NCBI GenBank assembly: GCA_964498075.1
Contig: CAZCGA010000015.1
Coordinates: 1 to 64,000, forward strand
Length of the DNA: 64,000 nucleotides
Origin: CAZCGA01 sp964498075
GTDB lineage: Bacteria; Desulfobacterota; Binatia; HRBIN30
Direction: 5' to 3'
The notes beneath the pieces were generated by a model, which saw only the letters and a list, made by a program, of their open reading frames with translations, had not been told where the DNA came from and searched no databases. How positions within the stretch are numbered: the first letter of the stretch is position 1; each line of letters begins with the position of its first letter. Made by a program: the position numbers and the translations under genes. Of this stretch, positions 17,149 to 25,887 are shown piece after piece.

Positions 17149-19458
17149 TTGAAAGCGGTCCGGCAGGCCGAGCTCGGCATTGTTGGAGATGCAGGCCGGC
17201 TAGTTGGGCTGCTTCGAGTCGGTCTGCTCCCTCGCGCGCCTGCAACAGGCGCGACTCCCCCTTTGCTCGACCTCCGAACGGAGCCAGAGCGCGACCCCAC
17301 CCTCGAGCCAGTGCAGCTGCTGGAGGGATACGAGTATCGTTACGAGATCGAACTCAGCAGCGGTTCCGCGTACGTGGAGACGGACCCGGCGGAAATCTTC
17401 CAGCCGGACAGTGACGAAGGAACACGCGGGCGGCTTCGACCTCGCCTCTCTACCGGAATGCTTCCAATCACGATTCGGGTCGGGGGATCAGATGTGGGCC
17501 GCGTAGCGTTAGAGGTTCGGTCGCGAAAACTCGATTACCTTAGCCACTATCGCTGGATGCTGCGGGATGTGGCGGAGCGGTACGCAGAACTCGTGATGGA
17601 ACGATTCGCACCAACCGAGCAGCGGTTCGCTATTCATGCGGAACGCGACGCAGCGACCCTCTACCAACGCTTCGCTTTCCTTCAGTCGCTATTGGGTGGC
17701 GAAACCTTCGACGCCTCCACCCACCAGGTTCTTAGTCGACCCCACCGAGCTTGGGTTGACGAGTACCAGCCGCGCTACCCTGGGCAGGGGATACCCGGAT
17801 CGTCCATGGTGGCGCGGCAGCTTCACGCACCTGGCCCGCGCCTGCTGTGGCCCGGCCACGAGCCGCTGCCCGGGCGGTCTCTTCCCGCTCGAATCACGGT
17901 TGCGAGAACTGAAGAGACTCTTGATACGCCCGCGAACCGCTTCATCAAGTTCGCCCTTACTCGCTGGCGCGACACCGCTGTTGACATTGGAGACGCCCTG
18001 CGTCGTGAGAAACCAAGTGCCCCGGTGACTCGCGGCTTGCGCGAGGTTGAGGCTCTAACCAATCGCTTGGACGGCTTGTTGTCCGAGGAGTTGTTCCGAG
18101 AGGTCGGGCCACTCACGCAGTTTCCGGCAGGCGACCAGGTCCTGCAGAAGCGGGAGGGTTACCGCGATCTGTTCCGCACATACGTCCAGTTCGAAGCCGC
18201 CGCCGTTCTATCCTGGCAAGGGGGCGAAGACGTGTACGGCGCCGGGCAACGTGATGTGGCGACGTTGTACGAGTTCTGGGTCTTTCTTCAGCTGGCGGGT
18301 ACCGTTGCGAAGATCTGCCAGAGATCTTTCGACCTGTCTGGGCTCGTCGAAGTCAATCCGGACCACCTTGGCGTTGGCCTTCGCCGCGGTCGCCAGACGG
18401 TGGTCTCCGGATCGGTAGCCCGGCTTGGCCGGACGCTCCACGCTGAACTGTGGTTCAACCGCAGTTTTGGAGCCCGGGGAACGGGAGCCCCCTCGTGGAC
18501 GCGGCCGATGCGACCAGACTGCTCGTTGCGGATCAGCATCGACAGAGAAACCTCCGCCCCGTTCAAGGAGGGAGAGGAGGTTTGGCTGCACTTCGACGCG
18601 AAGTACCGCGTTGAAGATCTCGGCGAACTCTTTGGCGATGAGGCGCGCGCGGACGATGAGGCGGGAGAAGCTGTCGGTGACCAGGTAGCGATAGACACGG
18701 GTGGAGAGAGTAAGCGGGATGATCTCCTCAAGATGCACGCCTACCGCGACGCCATTCGACGATCCGTGGGGGCCTATGTCCTGTACCCCGGCACGGAGAG
18801 AGAGGATTGCCGCTTATATCACGAGATCTTGCCAGGGCTCGGCGCCTTTGCGCTCCGGCCAACCGAGCACGGCGACGCTGAAGGCATCTTGCCTCTCGAA
18901 GCGTTCATTGATGCCGTCATCGACCACGTCGCTTTGCAGGCGACCCAGGACGAGCGAGCGCGCTTTTGGATGCGTGAGGCTCATGCGCACTGGGGCGTTG
19001 ACCCGGCTCGAAGCCCAGCCGCACCCTTCCTCACGCGCCCGCCTGCGGACACTCTTGTGCTGCTTGCTCCGGCCAAGAGCCCCGACCACTTTGAATGGAT
19101 CCGAACACATCGCCTCTACAATGTGAGAGCGGGCGTACGAAGGGGAAGCGTTGGACTGGGGTCACGCGAACTCGCCGCTGAGTTCGTCCTCGTGTACGAA
19201 GCGCAGACGGAGAACGTTGAACTGTGGGCCGTGAGAGGTGAACCGCTGCTCTTCACGCAAGAGCTGCTGCTGCAGATGGCGTATCCAGACCCGCGGGGAG
19301 AGCTGTACTATTGCCTTGAACTTGAAGTGTTGGCTGGCCTCGGCCCGGCAATCGAGATCACCCTCGACAGGGTTCAGAAGCTGCGCAGGCAGGTCCCAGG
19401 CAAGGTGCGCGGGGCACCGGTCGCGGCAACGTGGCTCGCTCTGGCGAACACTTTATGA
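17149..19458 (+). CDS. DUF2357 / PD-(D/E)XK nuclease protein, McrC-like effector
   Basis: The 769-aa protein starts at TTG, 4 bases after the McrB-like stop. Residues about 60-350 form the DUF2357 stalk-like region seen in McrC-type proteins. The nuclease core follows: LYEFWVFL (373-380), RPDCSL with D457, FDAKY with D483/K485, and KMHAYRDAI with K528. The D...D-x-K spacing fits a PD-(D/E)XK endonuclease. The last 160 residues form an extra domain (HRLYNVRAG, FVLVYEAQTENVELWAVRG) that could be another nucleic-acid reader; this is a guess. It should be the DNA-cleaving subunit driven by the upstream GTPase. Confidence 0.92.
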   Translation: MKAVRQAELGIVGDAGRLVGLLRVGLLPRAPATGATPPLLDLRTEPERDPTLEPVQLLEGYEYRYEIELSSGSAYVETDPAEIFQPDSDEGTRGRLRPRLSTGMLPITIRVGGSDVGRVALEVRSRKLDYLSHYRWMLRDVAERYAELVMERFAPTEQRFAIHAERDAATLYQRFAFLQSLLGGETFDASTHQVLSRPHRAWVDEYQPRYPGQGIPGSSMVARQLHAPGPRLLWPGHEPLPGRSLPARITVARTEETLDTPANRFIKFALTRWRDTAVDIGDALRREKPSAPVTRGLREVEALTNRLDGLLSEELFREVGPLTQFPAGDQVLQKREGYRDLFRTYVQFEAAAVLSWQGGEDVYGAGQRDVATLYEFWVFLQLAGTVAKICQRSFDLSGLVEVNPDHLGVGLRRGRQTVVSGSVARLGRTLHAELWFNRSFGARGTGAPSWTRPMRPDCSLRISIDRETSAPFKEGEEVWLHFDAKYRVEDLGELFGDEARADDEAGEAVGDQVAIDTGGESKRDDLLKMHAYRDAIRRSVGAYVLYPGTEREDCRLYHEILPGLGAFALRPTEHGDAEGILPLEAFIDAVIDHVALQATQDERARFWMREAHAHWGVDPARSPAAPFLTRPPADTLVLLAPAKSPDHFEWIRTHRLYNVRAGVRRGSVGLGSRELAAEFVLVYEAQTENVELWAVRGEPLLFTQELLLQMAYPDPRGELYYCLELEVLAGLGPAIEITLDRVQKLRRQVPGKVRGAPVAATWLALANTL

Positions 19459-19666
19459 AGGAACTTCGACGAACTGCGAACCGGACGACAATCCGGACAA
19501 GAAGCCGCGACAAAATCACTTACGCGGAGTTCTCAGTGTGGAAGTCCAAGCCCAGTAGCGAGGTCTCGGGAAGCACTGGCCACCTTGTGTGGTTTGCGCG
19601 ACGTTGCCCCCCTCGACGGCTGCTCAGGCGCTTCGCGTTGGACACTGTCACTGAGCGTCCGCGGAG

Positions 19667-19951
19667 TCAGGGGCAATCACACACGACGATGCGGATTCCG
19701 GTTTGATCGGCGCACTGCTCGCAGAGTAGCTGCCCATCGGCGTGCACATAGGCGAAATATAGGCCCTCGCACGATTCATCGCCCTCGTCGGCACAGTGCC
19801 CCGCAACCGGGTCGTAGCTCGTACAGTCACAGCGCCCACAGACTGCACAGCAAGGAGCAGTCTCCTCGGGCATCTGTGCGTCGTGCACAGTCCAGGCAGA
19901 ACCCGGCGCCGGGTGGTAGTCATTCCATGTGGTGCGGTGAACCTCGTTCAT
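19667..19951 (-). CDS. Small cysteine-rich (zinc-ribbon-like) hypothetical protein
   Basis: From the ATG at 19951 this frame codes 94 aa with eleven cysteines, including CCAVCGRCDC, a later single Cys pair, and LLCEQCADQ ending in VVCDCP. The paired CxxC spacing suggests one or two zinc-binding knuckles, and the TWNDYHPAPG N-terminus does not look like a random antisense translation. It is on the opposite strand from the McrC-like gene and could be an unrelated island passenger. I do not recognise a family. Protein-coding status is likely but not certain. Confidence 0.5.
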   Translation of the reverse strand: MNEVHRTTWNDYHPAPGSAWTVHDAQMPEETAPCCAVCGRCDCTSYDPVAGHCADEGDESCEGLYFAYVHADGQLLCEQCADQTGIRIVVCDCP

Positions 19952-20293
19952 CGGTCGCAAGCTCTGGATACCACTGCCCGCCGTGGTTACCGCCTTGAAC
20001 CCGTTTCTGCGAGCAGCAGAAACATTGCGCCTCGAACTTCTGCCCGAAAAAACGCGCCGCGTAAAGCAGCGCGCTAGCATCACATACAACCCGAGGTAGA
20101 CCACCTGCACATTCGCTTCAAGGACACCCAGTCACCACCAGGCATCTCGGGTTACTAACCCAGACCCCGGGCGGAGAGCAGAGGTTTCCGGCGCCGGCAA
20201 CTCTCGTTCCCATACCTGAGAGAGAAAGGAGGAAGCGCGACCCGACGCGTCACTCCGAGCGGGGGGTACGAATCGTGCTGACCTCGAATTTCC
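19952..20293. other. Non-coding interval between Cys-rich ORF and radical SAM gene
   Basis: About 340 bases without a convincing gene. It contains a 10-bp palindrome (CCGGCGCCGG, about 20190) and a short CTCTC/GAGAG hairpin followed by AAAGGAGG around 20220, which resembles a leader or ribosome-binding element. The radical SAM start itself is about 60 bases further on and has no good Shine-Dalgarno. It probably holds the promoter of the radical SAM operon and the right edge of the island. Confidence 0.4.
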
Positions 20294-21415
20294 ATGCGAC
20301 CCCCATCCGTCGACTTCGCTCAAGCCCCCTTCCTGGTCATCTGGGAGACCACGCAGGCGTGTGATCTGGCGTGCAGCCATTGCCGGGCGTCGGCGCAACC
20401 CGGCCGGCATCCCGGCGAGCTGACCACGTCGGAGGGCGAACGCGTGCTCGCCGAAACCGCCGACATGGGCACTCCCGTGTTCATCCTCAGCGGCGGCGAT
20501 CCGGTGAAGCGGCCGGATCTGTGCCACTTCATCCGTTTCGGAAAGCAACGCGGCCTGCGCATGGGAACCATCCCGGCCGCATCCGACGCGCTGACGGAAG
20601 ACATCGTCCGCCAGCTCAAAGATGCCGACTTGGATCAGATGGCGCTCAGCCTCGACTTCCCGACGGCGGAGCTGCACGACGCCTTCCGCGGCGTCCCCGG
20701 CGCCTTCGCCAAGACGATGGCGGCGGTCGAGTGGGCGCATCGCAGCGCGCTCCCCGTGCAAATCAACTCCACCGTGTGCGGGCGCTCGGCACCGTACCTC
20801 GCCGAGATGGCGGAGCTGGTCGAACGCCTCGGAATCGTCTTCTGGGAAGTATTCTTCCTGGTACCCGTCGGCCGCGGCGAGGCGCTCGGCGGGCTCACGC
20901 CGGAGCAGTGCGAGGAGCTGTTCGCGATTCTCTATCGGGTGCAGAAGCGCGCGCCGTTCGTGCTCAAGGTCACCGAGGCACCGCACTACCGCCGCTACGT
21001 CGCCGAGCGCGAGGCCGCAACGTCTGGCGACACTGCGAAAACTCACGCGGGCACGATGCCGCAGCTGTTGCAGCGCTCGGAAGGACCGGGGCACACGGTC
21101 GGGCTGGCGCCGCGTGGCGTCAATGCCGGCAACGGCTTCGCCTTCGTGTCGCACACCGGCGACGTCTTCCCGAGCGGCTTCTTGCCGCTGTGCGCCGGCA
21201 ACGTGCGCACCCAAGGGCTCGCCGACATCTACCGGCACTCGCGGCTCTTCCGCATGTTGCGCGATCCCGACGCCCTGCACGGGCGCTGCGGGCGCTGCGA
21301 GTATCGCGTCATCTGCGGCGGCTCACGCTCGCGGGCCTACGCGCTGACGGGAAGCTATCGCGCCACCGACCCGTGGTGCGGGTACCAACCAGCGCGGCTC
21401 GCTGCCGGCGCGTAG
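20294..21415 (+). CDS. Radical SAM/SPASM protein (TIGR04053-like)
   Basis: The 373-aa protein has the radical SAM cluster motif C23-x3-C27-x2-C30 (ACDLACSHC), then the GGDP motif in FILSGGDPVKRPDL. The C-terminal twitch/SPASM-like cysteines (GRCGRCEYRVICGG and a late PWCGY) would hold a second Fe-S cluster. The order matches the TIGR04053 group, related to haem d1/PQQ-type maturases. Enzymes of this type modify peptides or tetrapyrroles; no precursor peptide gene is recognisable next to it. The class I methyltransferase gene follows with no gap (TAGATG), so the two very likely act in one pathway. Confidence 0.87.
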   Translation: MRPPSVDFAQAPFLVIWETTQACDLACSHCRASAQPGRHPGELTTSEGERVLAETADMGTPVFILSGGDPVKRPDLCHFIRFGKQRGLRMGTIPAASDALTEDIVRQLKDADLDQMALSLDFPTAELHDAFRGVPGAFAKTMAAVEWAHRSALPVQINSTVCGRSAPYLAEMAELVERLGIVFWEVFFLVPVGRGEALGGLTPEQCEELFAILYRVQKRAPFVLKVTEAPHYRRYVAEREAATSGDTAKTHAGTMPQLLQRSEGPGHTVGLAPRGVNAGNGFAFVSHTGDVFPSGFLPLCAGNVRTQGLADIYRHSRLFRMLRDPDALHGRCGRCEYRVICGGSRSRAYALTGSYRATDPWCGYQPARLAAGA

Positions 21416-22072
21416 ATGCCTGACCACGGCCCCAATCGATGGTTCTTCGATGCGTGGTCGCGCATCTACGACCTGCCGTGGGTCCAGGTTGCCACCTACC
21501 GGCCGGTGCACAACGCGGTGCTGCGGGCGCTCCGTGAGCCGCCGCGCCGTCGGGTGCTCGACATCGGCTGCGGCACGGGGCAACTGGCGTTGCGCATCAC
21601 GGCAGCGCTCCCGGCAACGCGCGTCGTCGGCTGCGACTTCTCCGCCGGCATGCTGCGCCGTGCGCGGCGACGCTCGCATCGGGTGCGCTGGGTGCAAGGC
21701 GATGCGAGCCGCCTGCCGTTCGGTGACGGTTCCTTCGACGCGGTGACGTCGACCGAGGCATTCCACTGGTTCCCGGATCAAGACGCCGCGCTCGCCGAGT
21801 TCTTCCGCGTGCTCGCGCCCGGCGGCCACCTGCTGCTGGCGTTGGTGAACACGCCGGCGGCGTTGGTGAGCGACGTCATGCACGTCGGCTCGCGACTCGT
21901 CGGCGAACCGTTCTACTGGCCGACGCGCCAGCAGCTACGCGTGCAGGTCGAGGCGGCAGGCTTCCGCGTCGAGGCGCAACGTCGTGTGTTCAGGTTGCCG
22001 GGCTTCCTGCTCCCGCCGGTGTTGACGCGTGCCGTGCGTCCAACAGCGCCCCGGCGCCGTATGGACGCTTGA
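21416..22072 (+). CDS. Class I SAM-dependent methyltransferase
   Basis: This 218-aa protein is a UbiE/Methyltransf_11-type methyltransferase. Motif I is VLDIGCGTGQLA (about residue 42), an acidic residue in VVGCDFSAGML follows, then the GDASRLPFGDGSFDAVTS post-motif and the FFRVLAPGGHLLLAL strand. It transfers a methyl group from S-adenosylmethionine to an unknown small molecule. It abuts the radical SAM gene. The last 83 bases overlap the 3' end of the convergent RND gene, so both C-termini are coded on opposite strands of the same DNA. Confidence 0.86.
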   Translation: MPDHGPNRWFFDAWSRIYDLPWVQVATYRPVHNAVLRALREPPRRRVLDIGCGTGQLALRITAALPATRVVGCDFSAGMLRRARRRSHRVRWVQGDASRLPFGDGSFDAVTSTEAFHWFPDQDAALAEFFRVLAPGGHLLLALVNTPAALVSDVMHVGSRLVGEPFYWPTRQQLRVQVEAAGFRVEAQRRVFRLPGFLLPPVLTRAVRPTAPRRRMDA

Positions 22073-25000
22073 CGACTGCGTGCGGTAGCGTCGCGGCGGA
22101 GCGCCGCTGGCCGGGCCTCCAGCTCTTGAGATCTTCGAAGAGCGAGTACGCCACCGGCGTCAGCAGCAGCGTGATCAGCAGACAGAGCGTCTGCCCGCCC
22201 ATCACCACGATGCCGATGGAGCGGTTGGTGACCGCGCCATCACCGGTGGAGAAGACCAGCGGGATCATGCCGGCCACCAGCGAGATCGTGGTCATCAAGA
22301 TCGGCCGCAGCCGCTCGCGGTTGGCTTGCATGATCGCTTCCGGCATCGGCAGGCCGCCGGCACGCAAGCCGATGGTGTGATCGATCTGCAGGATGGCGTT
22401 CTTCTTTACCACGCCGAACAGCAGCAGGATGCCGAGGGCGCTGAACATGTTGAGCGTGGCACCGACCAGCCACAGCGACACCATCGCGAACGGCACGGCG
22501 AGCGGCAACGACAGCAGGATGGTGATCGGGTGCAGGAAGCTCTCGAACTGGCTGGCCAGCACCATGTACATGAAAATCACCGAGAGCACGAACGCGACCT
22601 TGAAACCCGAGATGGTTTCTTCGAGAAGCTTGCCCATGCCGGTCACCCCGGTGTGATAGCCGGGCGGGATGTCGAGCTGCTTGACGCGGCGGTTCACCGC
22701 GCGCAACGCGTTGCCGAGCGCGTAGCCGGGCGCCATGTTGGCCAGCAAGCTGATCTGCCGCTCGCGATTGTGCCGATCGATCTCGGCGGGGCCGGTACCG
22801 CGCACCGTATCGACGACGCTGTCCAGACGGACCCGGCCGAGCCGCGCCGACGCGACCATCAGCTGTCCCAACGTGTCCGCGTCGGAGCGGTCACCCTCCT
22901 GGAGCCGCAGGCGCACGTCGAAGAGATCGAGCCCGTCCTTGAACGTGGTCACCACGTCGCCGTTCACCATGGTGCGCAAGCCCAAGGCGATGTCGGCTGC
23001 GGCGACACCGAGGTCGGCGGCCTTCGCCCGGTTGATGCGCACCTGCACCTCCGGCTTGCCGGTCTCCAAGGTCGAGTCGATGTCCACGATGCCCGGCGTC
23101 GACGCCATGATGGCGCGGACCTCGCCCGTGAGCCGTTCGAGGACGGCCAGGTCCGGACCGCGGATGTTGTACACCACCTCGGCGTTGCGCAGGCCACTGC
23201 CGGCCATCGGCGGCGGCTGGTCGACGCTGGTGCGCAGCTCGGGATACTTACGCAAGATCTCGCGCGCCCGCGTCATCACGCCGAACTGGCTCACCGTGCG
23301 ATCCTCGATGTGCTCCATCACCACGACCATCTGCGCTGTGGTGACCGAGTCGGTCTCCGGCGAGCCGACGTTGACGGTCAGGTGCGCGATCGCCGGGAGC
23401 GCGCGCACCTCGCGCTCGATCTCGCGGACGATCGCGTCGGTATGCTCCAGCGTGTAGCCCTGTGGCGTCTTGATGTTGATCTCGAAGTCGCCGCGGTCGT
23501 CTTCCGGGATGAAGGCGGTGCCGACGAAGCGACCCATCAACGGGATGGCGGCGATGGTCAGGACGGCGAGCCCGACGACGAGCGCGCGGTGGCGCATCGA
23601 CCAGCGGAGCACCGCGGCGTAGGCGTGATCGATGGGCCGGAAGAACCAAGCCTCGCGCGACGGTCCCTTGCCCGGCGTGCGCCGCAGGAAGCGCGACGAC
23701 AGCATCGGTGTCAGGGTGAAGCCGACGAGCAGCGAGACCATGATGGCGCCCGCCATGGTTAATCCAAAGCTCTTCAAGAACGAGCCCATGATGCCCGGGA
23801 TGAACGCGACGGGAACGAAGATGACCACCAGCGACAACGTCGTGGCGCTGACCGCGAGCCCCACTTCGCTGGTGGCGGCGCGCGCCGCCTCGAATGGCGA
23901 CATGTCCTCGATGAAGCGGAAGATGTTCTCCAACACCACGATGGCGTCGTCGATCACGATGCCCACCGACAGCGTCAGCGCCAGCAGTGTCAGCCAGTTG
24001 AGTGAGAAGCCCATGATCTTCATCAGCGCGAACGTGGCGATGATGGAGCAGGGGATGGCGACCGCGGCGATGACGGTGGCGCGCCAGTTGCCCATGAACA
24101 GGAAGACCACGATGCTGGCCAGCAGCGCACCGAAGATCAGATGCTTCTGCACCTCGGCGAGGGCGCCGCGGATGAAGTAGGCCTGGTCGCGCGTCACGTC
24201 GACCTTCACCCCCGGCGGCAGCGTCTTGCGGATCTCGTTCAGGCGCTGCTCGACAGCATCGACGGTGGCGACGGTGTTGGCGCCCGATTGCTTGCGCACC
24301 AGCAGCGTCAGCGCGTTGCGGCCGTTGTGGCGCGACAGCGAGCGCGGCTCGACGACCCCGTCGACGACACGGCCGACGTCGGCGACGCGGATCGGGGTGC
24401 CGTGGCGCGTGGCGACGACGAGCTGCTCGAAATCGGGTACCGCGGCGACGCGGCCGAGCGTGCGCAGCGTCGCTTCGTACCCGTCCCGCGCCACGCGACC
24501 GCCCGGGATCTCGATGTTCTGCGCCGCCAGCGCGCGCGCGACGTCGCCGATGGTCAGGCCGTGCGCGTCGAGCTGGTGCGCGTCGGCGATGACTTGCACC
24601 TCGCGCTCGCGTCCGCCGACGACTTTGATGGCGCCGACCCCCGGCAAGCTCTCCAGCCGTTCCTTCACCTGCTTCTTGGCGATCTCCGTCAGCTCGCGCA
24701 GGGCGCGGCCACCGGAGACCGACAAGAAGACCACCGGCGTGGTGTCGGGATCGAACTTCTCGACCACCGGCGGATCGGTGCCGTCGGGCAGCTGCTTCAG
24801 GACGGTGCCGATCTTGTCGCGCACGTCCTGGGCCGCATCCTCCACGTTGCGCTCGAAGAGGAACATGATGATGACGCGCGAGAAGCCTTCGAGCGTGACC
24901 GAGCGCATCTCGTCGATGCCGCTCACGGTGTTGACGGCTTCTTCCAGCACCTTGGTGACCCGCGCTTCCATCTCCTCGGGCCCCGCGCCCGGGAGCGTGG

Positions 25001-25145
25001 TGGTGATGGCGACCACCGGGATGTCGGTCTTCGGGAACAGGTCGACCACCAAGCTGCGGTACGCGAAGATGCCCATGACCACGAGCGCCGCGATGCCCAT
25101 GGTGGCAAACACCGGGCGGCGTACGGAGACGTCGGCGAGAATCAT
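21990..25145 (-). CDS. RND efflux transporter permease, HAE1 family (AcrB/MexB-like)
   Basis: The 1051-aa inner-membrane pump begins MILADVSVRRPVFATMG. It has the two-fold RND architecture: TM1, a large periplasmic loop, six TMs, then a second copy of the same arrangement. The proton-relay aspartate pair is in GIVIDDAIVVLEN near residue 400. It should be a trimeric proton antiporter exporting hydrophobic or amphiphilic compounds. No membrane-fusion or TolC-type gene is adjacent, so partners must be encoded elsewhere. Its start overlaps the TetR stop by 4 bases. Confidence 0.95.
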   Translation of the reverse strand: MILADVSVRRPVFATMGIAALVVMGIFAYRSLVVDLFPKTDIPVVAITTTLPGAGPEEMEARVTKVLEEAVNTVSGIDEMRSVTLEGFSRVIIMFLFERNVEDAAQDVRDKIGTVLKQLPDGTDPPVVEKFDPDTTPVVFLSVSGGRALRELTEIAKKQVKERLESLPGVGAIKVVGGREREVQVIADAHQLDAHGLTIGDVARALAAQNIEIPGGRVARDGYEATLRTLGRVAAVPDFEQLVVATRHGTPIRVADVGRVVDGVVEPRSLSRHNGRNALTLLVRKQSGANTVATVDAVEQRLNEIRKTLPPGVKVDVTRDQAYFIRGALAEVQKHLIFGALLASIVVFLFMGNWRATVIAAVAIPCSIIATFALMKIMGFSLNWLTLLALTLSVGIVIDDAIVVLENIFRFIEDMSPFEAARAATSEVGLAVSATTLSLVVIFVPVAFIPGIMGSFLKSFGLTMAGAIMVSLLVGFTLTPMLSSRFLRRTPGKGPSREAWFFRPIDHAYAAVLRWSMRHRALVVGLAVLTIAAIPLMGRFVGTAFIPEDDRGDFEINIKTPQGYTLEHTDAIVREIEREVRALPAIAHLTVNVGSPETDSVTTAQMVVVMEHIEDRTVSQFGVMTRAREILRKYPELRTSVDQPPPMAGSGLRNAEVVYNIRGPDLAVLERLTGEVRAIMASTPGIVDIDSTLETGKPEVQVRINRAKAADLGVAAADIALGLRTMVNGDVVTTFKDGLDLFDVRLRLQEGDRSDADTLGQLMVASARLGRVRLDSVVDTVRGTGPAEIDRHNRERQISLLANMAPGYALGNALRAVNRRVKQLDIPPGYHTGVTGMGKLLEETISGFKVAFVLSVIFMYMVLASQFESFLHPITILLSLPLAVPFAMVSLWLVGATLNMFSALGILLLFGVVKKNAILQIDHTIGLRAGGLPMPEAIMQANRERLRPILMTTISLVAGMIPLVFSTGDGAVTNRSIGIVVMGGQTLCLLITLLLTPVAYSLFEDLKSWRPGQRRSAATLPHAVVKRPYGAGALLDARHASTPAGAGSPAT

Positions 25146-25807
25146 GGGCGGATCCTGCGGATGGTCGCCGTTCCCCGGCGCGCGAGACGGCGGGTGCTCA
25201 GCGCCTCCAGGATGGCGTGCGCGCCTTGTTGATACGCAGCGAGGTCTCCGCGCCGGTCGGTAGCCCAATGGGTGACGAAGGAGTTGATCGTGCCCATCAG
25301 CGACATCGCCAGCAGCGCCGGCTCGATGCGCGGCAGGCTGCCTTCGCGCACCGCCAGGCGGCAGAGGGTGGTGATGTCGCCGAGGAAGGCCTGCAGGCGG
25401 CCGAAGACGCGCTCGCCAAACTGCGGCAGCACGTTCCACTCCATTCCATGCGAGGCGGTGACGTAGACGCGGAAGGCGCGCTGGTGCTCGGTGCAGTAGG
25501 CGAAGATGGCGTCGATCGCCGCGTGTAGCTTGTCGATGCCCGTCGACGCTGGCGCGACGCGCTCCCGCACACAGGTGCGCACCTCGTCGATGCCACGCTC
25601 CAGCAACGAGCTGTACAGGTTCTCCTTGCTGCCGAAGAGATTGTAGAGCGTGCCGACCGATATCTCGGCGCGCTTGGCGACCTCGTCGACCGAGGCGCGG
25701 TGAAAACCGCGTTCGGCGAGCACCGCCTCGGCGGCGTCGAAGATGATCTCCTGCCGCAGAGCCAGCTCGCGTTCCTTGCGTGAGGGATGAGTCATTCCTT
25801 GAGCCAT
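25142..25807 (-). CDS. TetR/AcrR family transcriptional regulator
   Basis: The 221-aa protein has an N-terminal TetR helix-turn-helix: IIFDAAEAVLAERGFHRASV, then VDEVAKRAEISVGTLYNLFG at about residues 41-60. A divergent ligand-binding helical domain completes it. As first gene of the RND operon it probably autoregulates and represses the pump until a substrate binds. The last 4 bases overlap the pump start. The ~80-bp region to the upstream AMP-ligase stop would carry the operator; no perfect palindrome was noticed there. Confidence 0.9.
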   Translation of the reverse strand: MAQGMTHPSRKERELALRQEIIFDAAEAVLAERGFHRASVDEVAKRAEISVGTLYNLFGSKENLYSSLLERGIDEVRTCVRERVAPASTGIDKLHAAIDAIFAYCTEHQRAFRVYVTASHGMEWNVLPQFGERVFGRLQAFLGDITTLCRLAVREGSLPRIEPALLAMSLMGTINSFVTHWATDRRGDLAAYQQGAHAILEALSTRRLARRGTATIRRIRP

Positions 25808-25887
25808 GGCTCAACTTATGAATCTACGTTCACAGTATGCCGGCGCGAGGACTGCGTCAAGCTACGATCCGGCGTTCATGACACACG

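Noticed and set aside
20170..20240. Glycine-riboswitch-like string (GGAGAG...GGCGCCGG...CTCTC) upstream of the radical SAM gene
   Set aside because: The key GCCGAAGG and CTCAGG(C/U)A elements are absent or in the wrong order on both strands; only a short hairpin remains.
22326..25232. Long plus-strand open frames (up to 478 codons) across the RND pump gene
   Set aside because: They lie antisense to an intact RND permease and read as His/Arg/Asp-rich low-complexity sequence.
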